A stretch of DNA of 64,000 nt. Source: Nocardia abscessus NBRC 100374 (GTDB taxonomy: Bacteria; Actinomycetota; Actinomycetes; Mycobacteriales; Mycobacteriaceae). The notes under the pieces were generated by a model that saw nothing but the letters and a program-made list of their open reading frames with translations, searched no databases and was not told the origin of the DNA. Each line of letters begins with the position of its first letter. Position 1 is the stretch's first letter. Shown here piece after piece: positions 41,062-49,489 of the stretch. The translations under genes were made by a program, and so were the position numbers. The DNA lies in NCBI RefSeq assembly GCF_000308455.1, contig NZ_BAFP01000110.1, positions 53,440-117,439 of the forward strand. The letters run 5' to 3'.

Positions 41062-42246
41062 TCAGTACACCGGCAGCGACTTGTCCACCTGGTTGGCCCA
41101 GGCGATCACGCCGCCTTGCAGGTGGGTGGCGTCGGAGAAGCCCGCGCGTTTGAGCGCGGCCAGGGCCTCGGCCGAACGCACGCCGGTCTTGCAGTGCAGC
41201 ACGATCGGGCGGTTCTGCGGCAGCTCGGCCAGTGCCTCGCCGGACAGGATGCGATCCTTCGGGATCAACCTGGCGCCCTCGATGTGCACGATGTCCCACT
41301 CGACCGGCTCGCGCACGTCGATCAGCTCGATCTGCTTGCCCGACGCCAGCAGCTCCTCGAGCTCGCGCGCGGTGATGGTGGACCCGGCCGCGGCCGCCTG
41401 GCCCTCGTCGGACACCACGCCGCAGAACGCCTCGTAGTCGATCAGCTCGGTGATCGGCTGACGCTCCGGATCGCGGCGCAGCTTGATGGTGCGGTAGTTC
41501 ATGTCCAGTGCGTCGTACACCATCAGCCGGCCCAGCAGCGGCTCGCCGATGCCGGTGATCAGCTTGATCGCCTCGGTGACCATCACCGAACCGATGGACG
41601 CGCACAGTACGCCGAGCACGCCGCCCTCGGCGCAGGACGGGACCATGCCGGGCGGCGGGGCCTCCGGGTACAGGTCGCGGTAGTTGATGCCGCGCCCGTC
41701 CGGGGCGTCCTCCCAGAACACCGAGACCTGGCCCTCGAAGCGGTAGATCGAGCCCCAGACGTACGGCTTGCCCGCGAGCACCGCGGCGTCGTTGACCAGG
41801 TAGCGGGTGGCGAAGTTGTCGGTGCCGTCGACGATCAGGTCGTACTCGCGAAACAGCTCGACCGCGTTCTCCGGTTCCAACCGGATCTTGTGCAGCCGGA
41901 CATCGATGCCGGAGTTGATATCCAGGATCGAGTCGCGCGCGCTGTCGGCCTTCGGGCGGCCGATGTCGGATTCCCCGTGGATGATCTGACGCTGCAGGTT
42001 GGAGGCGTCGACCTCGTCGAACTCGACGATGCCGAGCGTGCCGACGCCCGCGGCGGCCAGGTACAGCAGGGCGGGCGAGCCGAGGCCACCGGCCCCGATC
42101 ACCAGCACCTTGGCGTTCTTCAGACGTTTCTGTCCGTCCACGCCGAGATCGGGGATGATCAGGTGTCGGCTGTAGCGGGCTACCTCATCCCTGGTCAGCT
42201 CCGCGGCCGGCTCGACAAGTGGCGGCAGGGACTTGGGTGATGACAC
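41062..42246 (-). CDS. moeZ: Adenylyltransferase/sulfurtransferase MoeZ
   Basis: 394 residues: an E1-like ThiF/MoeB domain (~15-265) and a C-terminal rhodanese domain (~290-390). ThiF features are 'VARYSRHLIIPDLGVDGQKR', the nucleotide loop 'VLVIGAGGLGSPALLYLAAA', and 'CAEGGVLGVLCASIGSVMVT'. The rhodanese active cysteine is in 'PIVLHCKTGVRS'. MoeZ activates sulfur-carrier proteins by adenylation and thiocarboxylation for molybdopterin, cysteine and other sulfur pathways. The GTG at 42246 is chosen because AGGAG lies eight bases upstream and the next residues match mycobacterial MoeZ; the ATG at 42354 adds an unrelated tail. Confidence 0.93.
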   Translation of the reverse strand: MSSPKSLPPLVEPAAELTRDEVARYSRHLIIPDLGVDGQKRLKNAKVLVIGAGGLGSPALLYLAAAGVGTLGIVEFDEVDASNLQRQIIHGESDIGRPKADSARDSILDINSGIDVRLHKIRLEPENAVELFREYDLIVDGTDNFATRYLVNDAAVLAGKPYVWGSIYRFEGQVSVFWEDAPDGRGINYRDLYPEAPPPGMVPSCAEGGVLGVLCASIGSVMVTEAIKLITGIGEPLLGRLMVYDALDMNYRTIKLRRDPERQPITELIDYEAFCGVVSDEGQAAAAGSTITARELEELLASGKQIELIDVREPVEWDIVHIEGARLIPKDRILSGEALAELPQNRPIVLHCKTGVRSAEALAALKRAGFSDATHLQGGVIAWANQVDKSLPVY

Positions 42247-42400
42247 GTCCAGGACTCCTCGAATCGCTTGGCCGATCGCTGCGGCGGTGTGGCGCGCCCT
42301 TCTCGGGCTGCTCACTTCTGCAACACCGACGACCGGGCCGTTCTTCCCTGCCATCGTTCCGTATCACGGACGCACCGGGACAACCGCCCTGTCGACACCC

Positions 42401-43672
42401 CTACCCGCGCGGGTAGGGCCAGGGGTTGAACCGGCAGTGCTTGCCGTCCATCGGGACCACGCCGTGCGGATCGAGGGCGGCGATGTCGTTGTTCTCGGTG
42501 CCGAAGGTCTGCTGCATCATCACCGGCGCCAGCCCGCCCTCGGTCTCGCACGCCTGATGCTGGTGGTAGCCGATTGCGTGGCCGACCTCGTGATTGATCA
42601 GATACTGCCGGTAGGACCCGATGTCGCCTTCGAAGGCGAGCGCGCCGCGCACCCAGCGGACCTCGGAGAGCACCACGCGGCGGCTGGCGGCGTTGTAGCA
42701 GGACGTGTCGATCGGGATGTCGAAGCCGCATTCCTTGCGGCTGGAGCCGCGTGAGGTGAGCGAGATGCGGAAGTCCGCGTCGCCCTGGTCGACCCTGCGG
42801 AACGCGAACCTGGGGTCGTGCACCCAGCTCTTCGGATTGGCGAGGGTGGAGTCGATCATCTTGGCGACGGCCTCGTCACCGCCGAGGCCGGAGGTGTCCA
42901 AGCCGTTCTCGATCTCCACGGTGTAGCGGAAGACCGTGCCGGTCCCAGTGCCGACCTGGGCGGTGGTGCCGGGCACTACGTGCCAGGCGCCACCGCCGGT
43001 CTCGGCGAAAGCGCCGCCTTCGGGCAGTGCCCCGGCGGGGAGATCGGTGGGAAAGTGCCCGTCACCGGGCGGAGCGCCGATGACGCCCGCGGTGGCGGTG
43101 GCGGAACTGAGTCGCCCGAGCCCCGGGTCCGGGCCCACGACGCTGCTGGGGTCGGTCGCGCGGATCGCGTCGACGACGACCAAGACGGTGATGACGACCA
43201 GTACGGGCAGGGCGTATGCCCGCCAGCCGTAGGTCGAGACGAATCTGCCGAGCGCGCTCTGCTTCTTGGCGTCCCGCTCGGGGCGCCCCCTGGCTCTGCC
43301 CTCGGCCGGCGCGGTGGGATCCCAGCGAGCGCGTAGCGGTTGATGCGACCGGTCGGCCTTGTGCGAATAGAGACCGAGCGGGTCGTAGACCTCCACACCG
43401 TCCCGCTCGGGCTTCTGATCCGAAACGGCCGGTGGCGCAGTATCTTCGGACGCTTCGACCCGCTCGCGCTTACTCGTCCCGCGACCGGGTGACCCGCCGC
43501 CTGCCCCGGACCGCTTGGCTGCGCCGGTCCGAGCCGCACCATCGGATCGCGCCTCTGGCCAGGTTCTCGCCATGTGGTCCGACCCTACGGAACCGGGCGC
43601 GCCGGAGCCAGCCGGGCTGCGCGCACCACGCCGCCCGCCGGGTGGTCTGTCCGGGCGGTCGGTCACGTGCAT
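42401..43672 (-). CDS. DUF3152 membrane-anchored putative zinc metallopeptidase
   Basis: About 423 residues. The N-terminal ~150 are disordered and charged (R/G/P-rich). One transmembrane segment lies at ~155-175 ('YALPVLVVITVLVVVDAI'). The extracytoplasmic DUF3152 domain carries the zinc-protease motif 'NHEVGHAIGYHQHQAC' (HExxHxxxxxH) and a cysteine-rich 'KECGFDIPIDTSCYNAASR'. M. tuberculosis Rv3207c is the counterpart (recalled). Start uncertain: ATG 43672, GTG 43666 and ATG 43573 are all possible and none has a strong ribosome site. It lies between moeZ and the divergent TetR gene. Confidence 0.82.
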   Translation of the reverse strand: MHVTDRPDRPPGGRRGARSPAGSGAPGSVGSDHMARTWPEARSDGAARTGAAKRSGAGGGSPGRGTSKRERVEASEDTAPPAVSDQKPERDGVEVYDPLGLYSHKADRSHQPLRARWDPTAPAEGRARGRPERDAKKQSALGRFVSTYGWRAYALPVLVVITVLVVVDAIRATDPSSVVGPDPGLGRLSSATATAGVIGAPPGDGHFPTDLPAGALPEGGAFAETGGGAWHVVPGTTAQVGTGTGTVFRYTVEIENGLDTSGLGGDEAVAKMIDSTLANPKSWVHDPRFAFRRVDQGDADFRISLTSRGSSRKECGFDIPIDTSCYNAASRRVVLSEVRWVRGALAFEGDIGSYRQYLINHEVGHAIGYHQHQACETEGGLAPVMMQQTFGTENNDIAALDPHGVVPMDGKHCRFNPWPYPRG

Positions 43673-43855
43673 CAGAGTCTCACAGCGGCGGATCCCCACT
43701 CACGGGCACACCGGACGGCGCCGTCGGTGCGACAATGCTCTGCGGGTGGCATCAGTTGCCCGGCCCCGATCCGCGGGCGGGCAACAACCGGGTATCGTTC
43801 ATGGGATAACCCGGTGCACACCCCTTTTGCCGGGGAATCGACTGGGAGAGCCGAA

Positions 43856-44521
43856 ATGACTGACCTCGTGGACCGGATGACGTCCCGTAGATCGTCGTCC
43901 GAGGCCATGGCACCCGCCAAACGCGGTACCCGGCTTCCGCGCGACGAGCGACGTCAACAGCTACTCGCGGCGGCAAGCGAAGTCTTCGTGCAGCGGGGCT
44001 ACCACGCCGCGGGCATGGACGAGATCTCGCAATGCGCGGGTGTGAGCAAACCTGTGCTGTATCAGCACTTCAGCAGCAAGCTGGAGCTGTATCTCGCGGT
44101 GCTGCAGAACTACGTCGACATTCTCGTGTCCAGCGTCCGTCAGGCGCTGCGCTCCACCACCAGCAACAAGCAGCGCGTGCGCGCGGCGGTGCAGGCGTAC
44201 TTCGATTTCGTCGACCACGAGATGCAGGGTTTCCGCCTCGTCTTCGAGTCCGACCTGACCAGCGAGCCGCAGGTGCAGCGCCGGGTCGAGCAGGCCACCG
44301 AGGCGTGCGTGGACGCGGTGTTCGACCTGGTGGCGCACGACTCGGGCTTGGACCCCTACCGAGCCCGCATCCTGGCAGTCGGCCTGGTCGGCGCGAGCCA
44401 GTTCACCGCGCGGTACTGGCTGGAGGCCGATCGGCCGATCCCGAAGGAGGAGGCGGTCGACACCACCGTCTCGCTCGCCTGGGGCGGCCTGAAGCACGTC
44501 CCGCTGCACCCGATCGACTGA
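43856..44521 (+). CDS. TetR-family regulator (Rv3208-like)
   Basis: 221 residues. The HTH at ~30-75 reads 'RRQQLLAAASEVFVQRGYHA', 'MDEISQCAGVSKPVLYQHFS', 'SKLELYLAVL'. The ligand domain has 'VQAYFDFVDHEMQGFRLVFE' and 'VGLVGASQFTARYWLEADRP'. Position and sequence match M. tuberculosis Rv3208 (recalled). GGGAGAG lies just before the ATG. It is divergent from the DUF3152 gene and convergent with the DUF3107 gene; a shared hairpin terminator lies between. Confidence 0.9.
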   Translation: MTDLVDRMTSRRSSSEAMAPAKRGTRLPRDERRQQLLAAASEVFVQRGYHAAGMDEISQCAGVSKPVLYQHFSSKLELYLAVLQNYVDILVSSVRQALRSTTSNKQRVRAAVQAYFDFVDHEMQGFRLVFESDLTSEPQVQRRVEQATEACVDAVFDLVAHDSGLDPYRARILAVGLVGASQFTARYWLEADRPIPKEEAVDTTVSLAWGGLKHVPLHPID

Positions 44522-44539
44522 ACGGGTACGACGACGAAC

Positions 44540-44575
44540 GAGCCCCTGTCCCCGAGCGATCGGGGGCAGGGGCTC
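44540..44575. terminator. Bidirectional hairpin terminator
   Basis: GAGCCCCTGTCCCC (44540-44553) pairs with 44562-44575 over 14 bp with one G-T wobble and an 8-base loop. It lies between two convergent genes and can serve both strands. No long U-tract follows. Confidence 0.85.
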
Positions 44576-44600
44576 GCCGCGTATGTGGCCGGGGCCGGGA

Positions 44601-44828
44601 TCAGACGGCGGCGAAACCGACGCGACCGCCGGTGGTCGAGCCGATCTCGACGTAGGCGACCTTCGCCGCCTGGATCAGGAACTTGCGGCCCTTCTCGTCG
44701 GAGAGCGACAAGACCCCACCGTCACCGCCGAACGCACCGGACACCAGCGCCTCGACCTCTTCCTGGGTCTGCGCGCTGTTGATCACCAGCTCGCGCGGGC
44801 TATCCGAAATACCGATCTTGACCTCCAC
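44601..44828 (-). CDS. DUF3107 protein (TB9.4/Rv3208A-like)
   Basis: 75 residues. 'EVKIGISDSPRELVINSAQT', then 'GGVLSLSDEKGRKFLIQAAK' and 'VAYVEIGSTTGGRVGF' match the DUF3107 family and mycobacterial TB9.4, which also starts MEVKIG. Short beta-rich protein; function unknown. The GTG at 44828 is chosen because GGAGG lies six bases upstream; the TTG at 44834 directly abuts that GGAGG. It is always next to the Rv3208-type TetR gene in this group. Confidence 0.9.
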   Translation of the reverse strand: MEVKIGISDSPRELVINSAQTQEEVEALVSGAFGGDGGVLSLSDEKGRKFLIQAAKVAYVEIGSTTGGRVGFAAV

Positions 44829-44894
44829 GGCCAACCTCCGAACCTGAGAGTCCTGTGCTGTCGAGTCCAGGCTAGTGGGGGCCGCCGGTGGCGG

Positions 44895-45434
44895 TCACTT
44901 GGGCTCGATGAGCTGGATCTCCAGTTCGATCTTCACGGTGTCGCTGAGCATGCCGGGGAGGGAGCCGCCGACGCCGAAGTCGGTGCGCTTGATGGTGCCG
45001 GTGGCGGAGAAGCCCGCGTGCCGGTCGCCGGTCGGGCCGAAGTCCTGCACGCCGCCCCACTCGACCGCCAGGGTGACCGGCTTGGTGATCGTGCCGAGGG
45101 TGGCTTCGCCTTCGACCTCGAAGGTCTCCGCGACGAGCACCGGGCTGGTGGCGCGGAAGGTGAGCGTCGGGCGATTGGCGACGTCGAGGAAGTCGGCGGT
45201 GCGGATGTGCGCGTCGCGGTCCGCGTTGCCGGTGTCGAACGAGTCGAGGTAGATCGTGGCGCCGATGGTGGCCGCGCCCGCTTCGTCGACGACGAATTCG
45301 GTCTCGAAACGGTTGAACCCGCCACGCACCTTGGAGATGCCGAGATGGCGAATGGAGAAGGCGACCGAGGAGTGCGCGGCGTCCAGCGCCCACGATCCGG
45401 ATTTCAGCGTGGTGGATTCCGAAGTAGAAGTCAT
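44895..45434 (-). CDS. YceI-family lipid-binding protein
   Basis: 179 residues, no signal peptide. YceI lipocalin-like landmarks are 'SWALDAAHSSVAFSIRHLGI', 'TIYLDSFDTGNADRDAHIRT', 'ADFLDVANRPTLTFRATS' and the C-terminal 'VGGSLPGMLSDTVKIELEIQ'. The family binds isoprenoid or long-chain lipids in a beta-barrel; cytoplasmic forms are common in actinobacteria. GGAGG lies just before the ATG. It is divergent from a MmyB-type regulator with 93 bases between, so that regulator likely controls it. Confidence 0.9.
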   Translation of the reverse strand: MTSTSESTTLKSGSWALDAAHSSVAFSIRHLGISKVRGGFNRFETEFVVDEAGAATIGATIYLDSFDTGNADRDAHIRTADFLDVANRPTLTFRATSPVLVAETFEVEGEATLGTITKPVTLAVEWGGVQDFGPTGDRHAGFSATGTIKRTDFGVGGSLPGMLSDTVKIELEIQLIEPK

Positions 45435-45527
45435 GCCTCCGACAATGACCGGACCACGGTCCGTTAGCCAGACCGCCGTTATCCTGGACCTGACAGGGCG
45501 CGGATAACCGTCCCCGGACCGGGCACG

Positions 45528-46373
45528 ATGGGACGTATGGCTCGTAACGGATTCGCCGAATTCCTCATCGCGCGGCGCGCCGAGCTGCGGCCGTCGGATG
45601 TCGGCATGCCCGAGGGCGGACGCCGCAGGACGCCCGGTCTGCGCCGGGAAGAAGTCGCCGTCCGCGCGGGAGTGAGCGCCGACTACCTGGCCCGGCTGGA
45701 GCAGGGGCGCGACACCAACCCGTCGGTCGCGGTGATCGACGCCTTGGCCGACGCGCTGCTGCTGCGCGGCGACGACCGCCGCTACTTCAGCATGCTCGCA
45801 CTCGCCTCCGGCAACGAATCCCGCTGCCCAGGTAAGGAATCCGCCGAGGAGCGCCTCGCCCCGACGATCGAGACGATCCTGCACGCCCTGCACCCGACGC
45901 CGGCGTTCGTGGTCGGTCGCAGGCTCAACGTGCTGGGCTGGAACAAGGCGTGGGCCGATTTCGTCGCTCCGCTGGGGCTGCTGGACGGGCCCGATCAGCC
46001 GAATCTCGCCTGGTACACGTTCATGCATCCCGCCGCGCGGCGCGTCCTGCTCAACTGGGAGCAGGCCGCCGACGCCTTCACCGCCGCGCTCGGCTGCGCC
46101 AAAATGCACTGGCCGGGCGACGACACGCTGCTGGAGACGATCGAGGCGCTGCGCGAACTCCCGGATTTCGCGCAGCGCTGGAAACCGCATCGAATGGACG
46201 CCGCGGGCTCCGGGACGCTGCGCCTGGACCATCCCGTGCACGGCATGGTCGAAGTACCGTTCGAGACCCTGGAGGCCGACCGCGATCAGAGCGTGGTCGT
46301 CTGGCTGGTCGACCGGGCGAGCACCCATGCGCCCGGATTGCGGCTGGTGGCCAACCGCGCGGCGAACGAGTAG
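45528..46373 (+). CDS. XRE regulator with MmyB-like ligand domain
   Basis: 281 residues. HTH at ~15-75: 'FLIARRAELRPSDVGMPEGG', 'RRTPGLRREEVAVRAGVSAD', 'YLARLEQGRDTNPSVAVIDA'. The C-terminal MmyB-type ligand-binding domain has 'PTPAFVVGRRLNVLGWNKAW', 'NLAWYTFMHPAARRVLLNWE' and 'LDHPVHGMVEVPFETLEADR'. MmyB-like proteins bind fatty-acid-like molecules through a PAS-like pocket and regulate adjacent oxidoreductase or lipid genes. The divergent YceI gene is the probable target. An ATG three codons further in, at 45537, is an equally good start. Confidence 0.9.
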   Translation: MGRMARNGFAEFLIARRAELRPSDVGMPEGGRRRTPGLRREEVAVRAGVSADYLARLEQGRDTNPSVAVIDALADALLLRGDDRRYFSMLALASGNESRCPGKESAEERLAPTIETILHALHPTPAFVVGRRLNVLGWNKAWADFVAPLGLLDGPDQPNLAWYTFMHPAARRVLLNWEQAADAFTAALGCAKMHWPGDDTLLETIEALRELPDFAQRWKPHRMDAAGSGTLRLDHPVHGMVEVPFETLEADRDQSVVVWLVDRASTHAPGLRLVANRAANE

Positions 46374-46385
46374 CCGCGCTCGGAC

Positions 46386-47087
46386 TCAGATGCCGAGTAC
46401 CGCCATCCGCTCGGCGTGACTGTCCTGCATCCGCTCGAACAGCGCCGCGATGCCGTTGAGGTCGCCGGTGGCGGTGAGCACCAGATCGGTGAGTTCGTCG
46501 CGCTGCGCCATGACGTACTGGGCCTGCGTGAGCGCCTCCCCGAGCAACCGCCTGCCCCACAGGGTGAGCCGGTCACGTTCCGAGCGGCTCTCGGTGACCG
46601 CCCGGCGCACCTCCTCGACGACGAACTCCGAGTGGCGGGTCTCGGCGAGCACGTCGCGGACCACCGCGGCGACGTCGGGGGTCAGCGCACCCGCGATCTC
46701 GGTGTAGAAGTCGGCGGCGATGCCGTCACCGACGTAGAACTTCACCATCGACTCCAGCCACGTGGAAGGGTCGGTGGAGGTGTGGTAGTCGTCCAACGCG
46801 CGCACGAACGGCGCCATGGCGTCGAACACATCGGAGCCGCGGGCGGCGAGCGCGGACTCGAGCGTCTTGAAATGCTCCATCTCCGCCGCGGCCATCTTCG
46901 CGACCGCCACCTTGCCCCGCAAGTTCGGTGACAGCTTGGCCTCCTCGGCCAGCCGATAGAACGCGGAGATCTCGCCGTAGGCGAGTACCGCGAACAGATC
47001 GGTCACGCCGGGATGGCTCGCGGGGATGGAGAGGCTCGCTGGGTCGGTCGACGAAACACCTAACGCGGCAGGTGACTGTGCTCCCAT
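46386..47087 (-). CDS. Ferritin-like protein (Rv3210c-like)
   Basis: 233 residues. The four-helix ferritin-like core has two carboxylate-histidine helices: 'VLAYGEISAFYRLAEEAKLS' and 'AAAEMEHFKTLESALAARGS', then 'YTEIAGALTPDVAAVVRDVL', 'AETRHSEFVVEEVRRAVTES'. The EISAFY/EMEHF and ETRHSEF motifs can hold a di-iron site, as in tRNA-hydroxylase MiaE-like proteins, but the substrate is unknown. Position matches M. tuberculosis Rv3210c (recalled). GTG at 47108 is an alternative start. Confidence 0.82.
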   Translation of the reverse strand: MGAQSPAALGVSSTDPASLSIPASHPGVTDLFAVLAYGEISAFYRLAEEAKLSPNLRGKVAVAKMAAAEMEHFKTLESALAARGSDVFDAMAPFVRALDDYHTSTDPSTWLESMVKFYVGDGIAADFYTEIAGALTPDVAAVVRDVLAETRHSEFVVEEVRRAVTESRSERDRLTLWGRRLLGEALTQAQYVMAQRDELTDLVLTATGDLNGIAALFERMQDSHAERMAVLGI

Positions 47088-47114
47088 GCGGCCCAGCGTA
47101 ATACTCACCGCGGT

Positions 47115-48170
47115 TCACGCGGTTTCGGCCAGGAACTTCTCGAGATAACTCCATGTCGTGTCACGCGCGGTCGGGGCGGCCAGGATGCCCAGGTGGCTGC
47201 CCGGCGCGGATTCATAGCGGACCGTCGCCGCTCCGGTGAGCACGCGGGCACCCGCCTCGACGGCGGGAGCCGGGGTGATCACGTCCGACGGCCCGCCGAT
47301 CAGTAGGACCGGCGCGGTCACCTTCGCCAACTCGATCCGGCGCCCGCCCAGCGCAACGACACCGCGACCGATGTCGTTGTGCAGAATGAACCGCCCCCAC
47401 AGCTGACCGTAGAAACGCCCCGGATAGCCGGGCATCTCGGCCATGAACCGATCGATCGTCTCCATCTTCGCCAGCGCCTCGGTGCGCGCGATATTGCTCG
47501 CGACGAACCGCGGCCGGGTCAGTTCGCGATCCCAGGCGGTGACCTTGTAGCCGATTCGAGTCAGTGTCGCAGGAACGCCACCGGCTGCCCGGATGACGGT
47601 GGACGTGGCCCGGCCGCCGGTGAGTTTCGCGACGGCGCGCAGCTGCGGAACGCCGGTCATCCGGTCGTAGTCCAGCGGCGAGCCGACGGCCGTGATCGAC
47701 CGGATGGGCAGCTCGGGGTGCGCTGCCGCGGTCAGCAGGGAAAGCGTGCCGCCGAGGGACCAGCCGACCAGATCGACCGGCTGTCCGTCACGATCGGCAC
47801 TGGTGCGCAGCACCGCCTCGGGCAGGATGTCGTCGATCCAGTCCTCGAAGCCCATGCGGCGGTCGGCGAAGGTGATCTCGCCGTAGTCGATGACGTACGG
47901 GCTGCGGCCGATCTCCAGCAGGAAACGCGCCAGGCTCTGGTCGGGCCGCAGGTCGAAACAGGTGGCGGGCGCGGCGAGCGGCGGGACCAGCAGGACGGCC
48001 GAATCCGCCTCCACCAGATCGCCGTCCGCTCGTTCGAATCGCCGCAGTTGCCGGTGCGGCTGGTCCCACAGAACCGTCGCGGGAGTCGGGTCCGGCGCCT
48101 CGATGCCGGAGCCGAAGGTCAGTGCCCACGCGTTGCGTGCGGCGATGGTGACAGTGTCGGCAAGGCTCAC
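47115..48170 (-). CDS. Alpha/beta hydrolase, PHA synthase-like
   Basis: 351 residues from the GTG at 48170. Alpha/beta hydrolase features: 'VLLVPPLAAPATCFDLRPDQ', 'SPYVIDYGEITFADRRMGFE', nucleophile elbow 'LVGWSLGGTLSLL', and late catalytic 'VLLIGGPSDVITPAPAVEAG' and 'APGSHLGILAAPTA'. The GWSLGG elbow and the overall order resemble the poly(3-hydroxyalkanoate) synthase/depolymerase-like group, but the cysteine nucleophile of true synthases is replaced by serine, so an esterase or acyltransferase is more likely. It is not in the M. tuberculosis block at this position. The start is uncertain. Confidence 0.8.
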   Translation of the reverse strand: MSLADTVTIAARNAWALTFGSGIEAPDPTPATVLWDQPHRQLRRFERADGDLVEADSAVLLVPPLAAPATCFDLRPDQSLARFLLEIGRSPYVIDYGEITFADRRMGFEDWIDDILPEAVLRTSADRDGQPVDLVGWSLGGTLSLLTAAAHPELPIRSITAVGSPLDYDRMTGVPQLRAVAKLTGGRATSTVIRAAGGVPATLTRIGYKVTAWDRELTRPRFVASNIARTEALAKMETIDRFMAEMPGYPGRFYGQLWGRFILHNDIGRGVVALGGRRIELAKVTAPVLLIGGPSDVITPAPAVEAGARVLTGAATVRYESAPGSHLGILAAPTARDTTWSYLEKFLAETA

Positions 48171-48226
48171 AGCAAAAAGAGTCTCATATGCCGGTACCGT
48201 CGGTAACAGGCAACTCCCCGACCTCG

Positions 48227-49084
48227 CTACCTGGGCCCCATGCCGACCGGATTGAGCGGCGGCACCACCGCCTCCTGCACGCCGCGCACCAGCGGCGCGA
48301 GCGACGTGGTCAACTCGGTGATCGCGTCGGCCGACAGCACCGCGAGCGCTCCGGTCCACGCGGCTTCATCGGTCTGCGCCTCCACCGCGGCCAGCAGGTG
48401 CGCGCCGCTACTGGTGAGCGTCGGCGTGACCGGCTCTCCCTTGACCACACCCCGGGCGCGCAACTCGTCGAAGGCGTCCGCCCACTCCACTTCCGACACC
48501 CCGCGCGCGGGCCGCATCACCGATTCCGGCGCCTTGCCCGCGGCCACCTGCGCGACGAGCGCCTGACGTCCGCTCAGGCCGTGGGTGATCAAGGCCGCGA
48601 CATGACCGTCGCCCCGATGCTCGCGCAGCGACGTGGTCAACTGCCAGAGCGCGGCCACCGGATCGGCGGGCAGCGGCAGGGCCGCGTTGGCCGCGAACAG
48701 CGCCCGCCCGGTCCGATCGGCCGCACGCTGGACCGGCGCGAGCAACTCGACCGCGCGGGCGCACACCGCGTCACCCGCGCCGACGCCGCGCAGCAGTCCG
48801 GTGGCCAGGTCGAGCCGGGCGGCCAGGCAGCGTTGCGGCGTCGCCCGCTCCCACGCCTCCGGCAGCGCCCGGTGCACCATGTCGGGGTGAAATCCGGCGA
48901 AGGTCGCCAGCACCGTCGCGGGCGTCACCGCACCCAGCGGCGCGGCGCGAAAAGCGAAGTAGGTCTGCCAGTAGCCGCGCAAGCCGATCCCGACGCCCGC
49001 CTCCTTGACGCCGGTTCCGAAATAGACGACATCGTGTAGCGGTTCGAGCGTCGCCCAGATTTGCCGCGCCGGATGAATTCCCAT
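48227..49084 (-). CDS. SCO6745-family protein
   Basis: 285 residues, soluble and helical. Landmarks of the actinobacterial SCO6745 family are 'ARQIWATLEPLHDVVYFGTG', 'GLRGYWQTYFAFRAAPLGAV', 'TVLATFAGFHPDMVHRALPE', and a C-terminal winged-helix-like 'FDELRARGVVKGEPVTPTLT'. The 'R.LWR..EPLH' type start is characteristic. The family has no assigned function; a ligand-binding or regulatory role is suggested by the C-terminal region. The ATG at 49084 matches the usual family start. It is divergent from the RNA helicase gene. Confidence 0.82.
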   Translation of the reverse strand: MGIHPARQIWATLEPLHDVVYFGTGVKEAGVGIGLRGYWQTYFAFRAAPLGAVTPATVLATFAGFHPDMVHRALPEAWERATPQRCLAARLDLATGLLRGVGAGDAVCARAVELLAPVQRAADRTGRALFAANAALPLPADPVAALWQLTTSLREHRGDGHVAALITHGLSGRQALVAQVAAGKAPESVMRPARGVSEVEWADAFDELRARGVVKGEPVTPTLTSSGAHLLAAVEAQTDEAAWTGALAVLSADAITELTTSLAPLVRGVQEAVVPPLNPVGMGPR

Positions 49085-49489
49085 GTGGCGCAGCGTACGT
49101 CGACGGTCGGCGTGGCGAAAGATCACCGCGATCCGGCGGATTTTCCATAGCGCGCCGCAGTGGCAATTCGAGCGACGCACAATATCACGCTACAATCTCC
49201 TCGGACAACGAAAAGTTTCGCTCGACAGAGTTGCCGGACGTCGCGCTCACGCACACCGCGGGGACGCCGCCACGACCGCCGACCGGTCCGAGTGCGAAGT
49301 TTTCGTTGGACAAGAAAATGTGCGCGCACCAGATCCGCGTCACCAGTGCGCCGCGCCGATGTTTTGCGAGGTAGCCGCCGCTTTTCGCGGCAGGCGCCCG
49401 GCATCCGGAGCGTGGCCGGGTGGAGTATCGCCTGCGGAGTCGTGGTTGTCGTGGACCGCCCGGTCCGCCCCACCTCGTGCGCGCGGGAC
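49085..49489. other. 405-bp leader region of the RNA helicase gene
   Basis: Divergent promoter region. A TACAAT -10-like hexamer lies at 49191-49196. Downstream an imperfect inverted repeat, CAACGAAAAGTTTCGC near 49205 and GCGAAGTTTTCGTTGG near 49296, could form a long stem in the transcript. A long structured 5' leader would fit a cold- or stress-controlled DEAD-box helicase, but this is inference. Confidence 0.5.
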
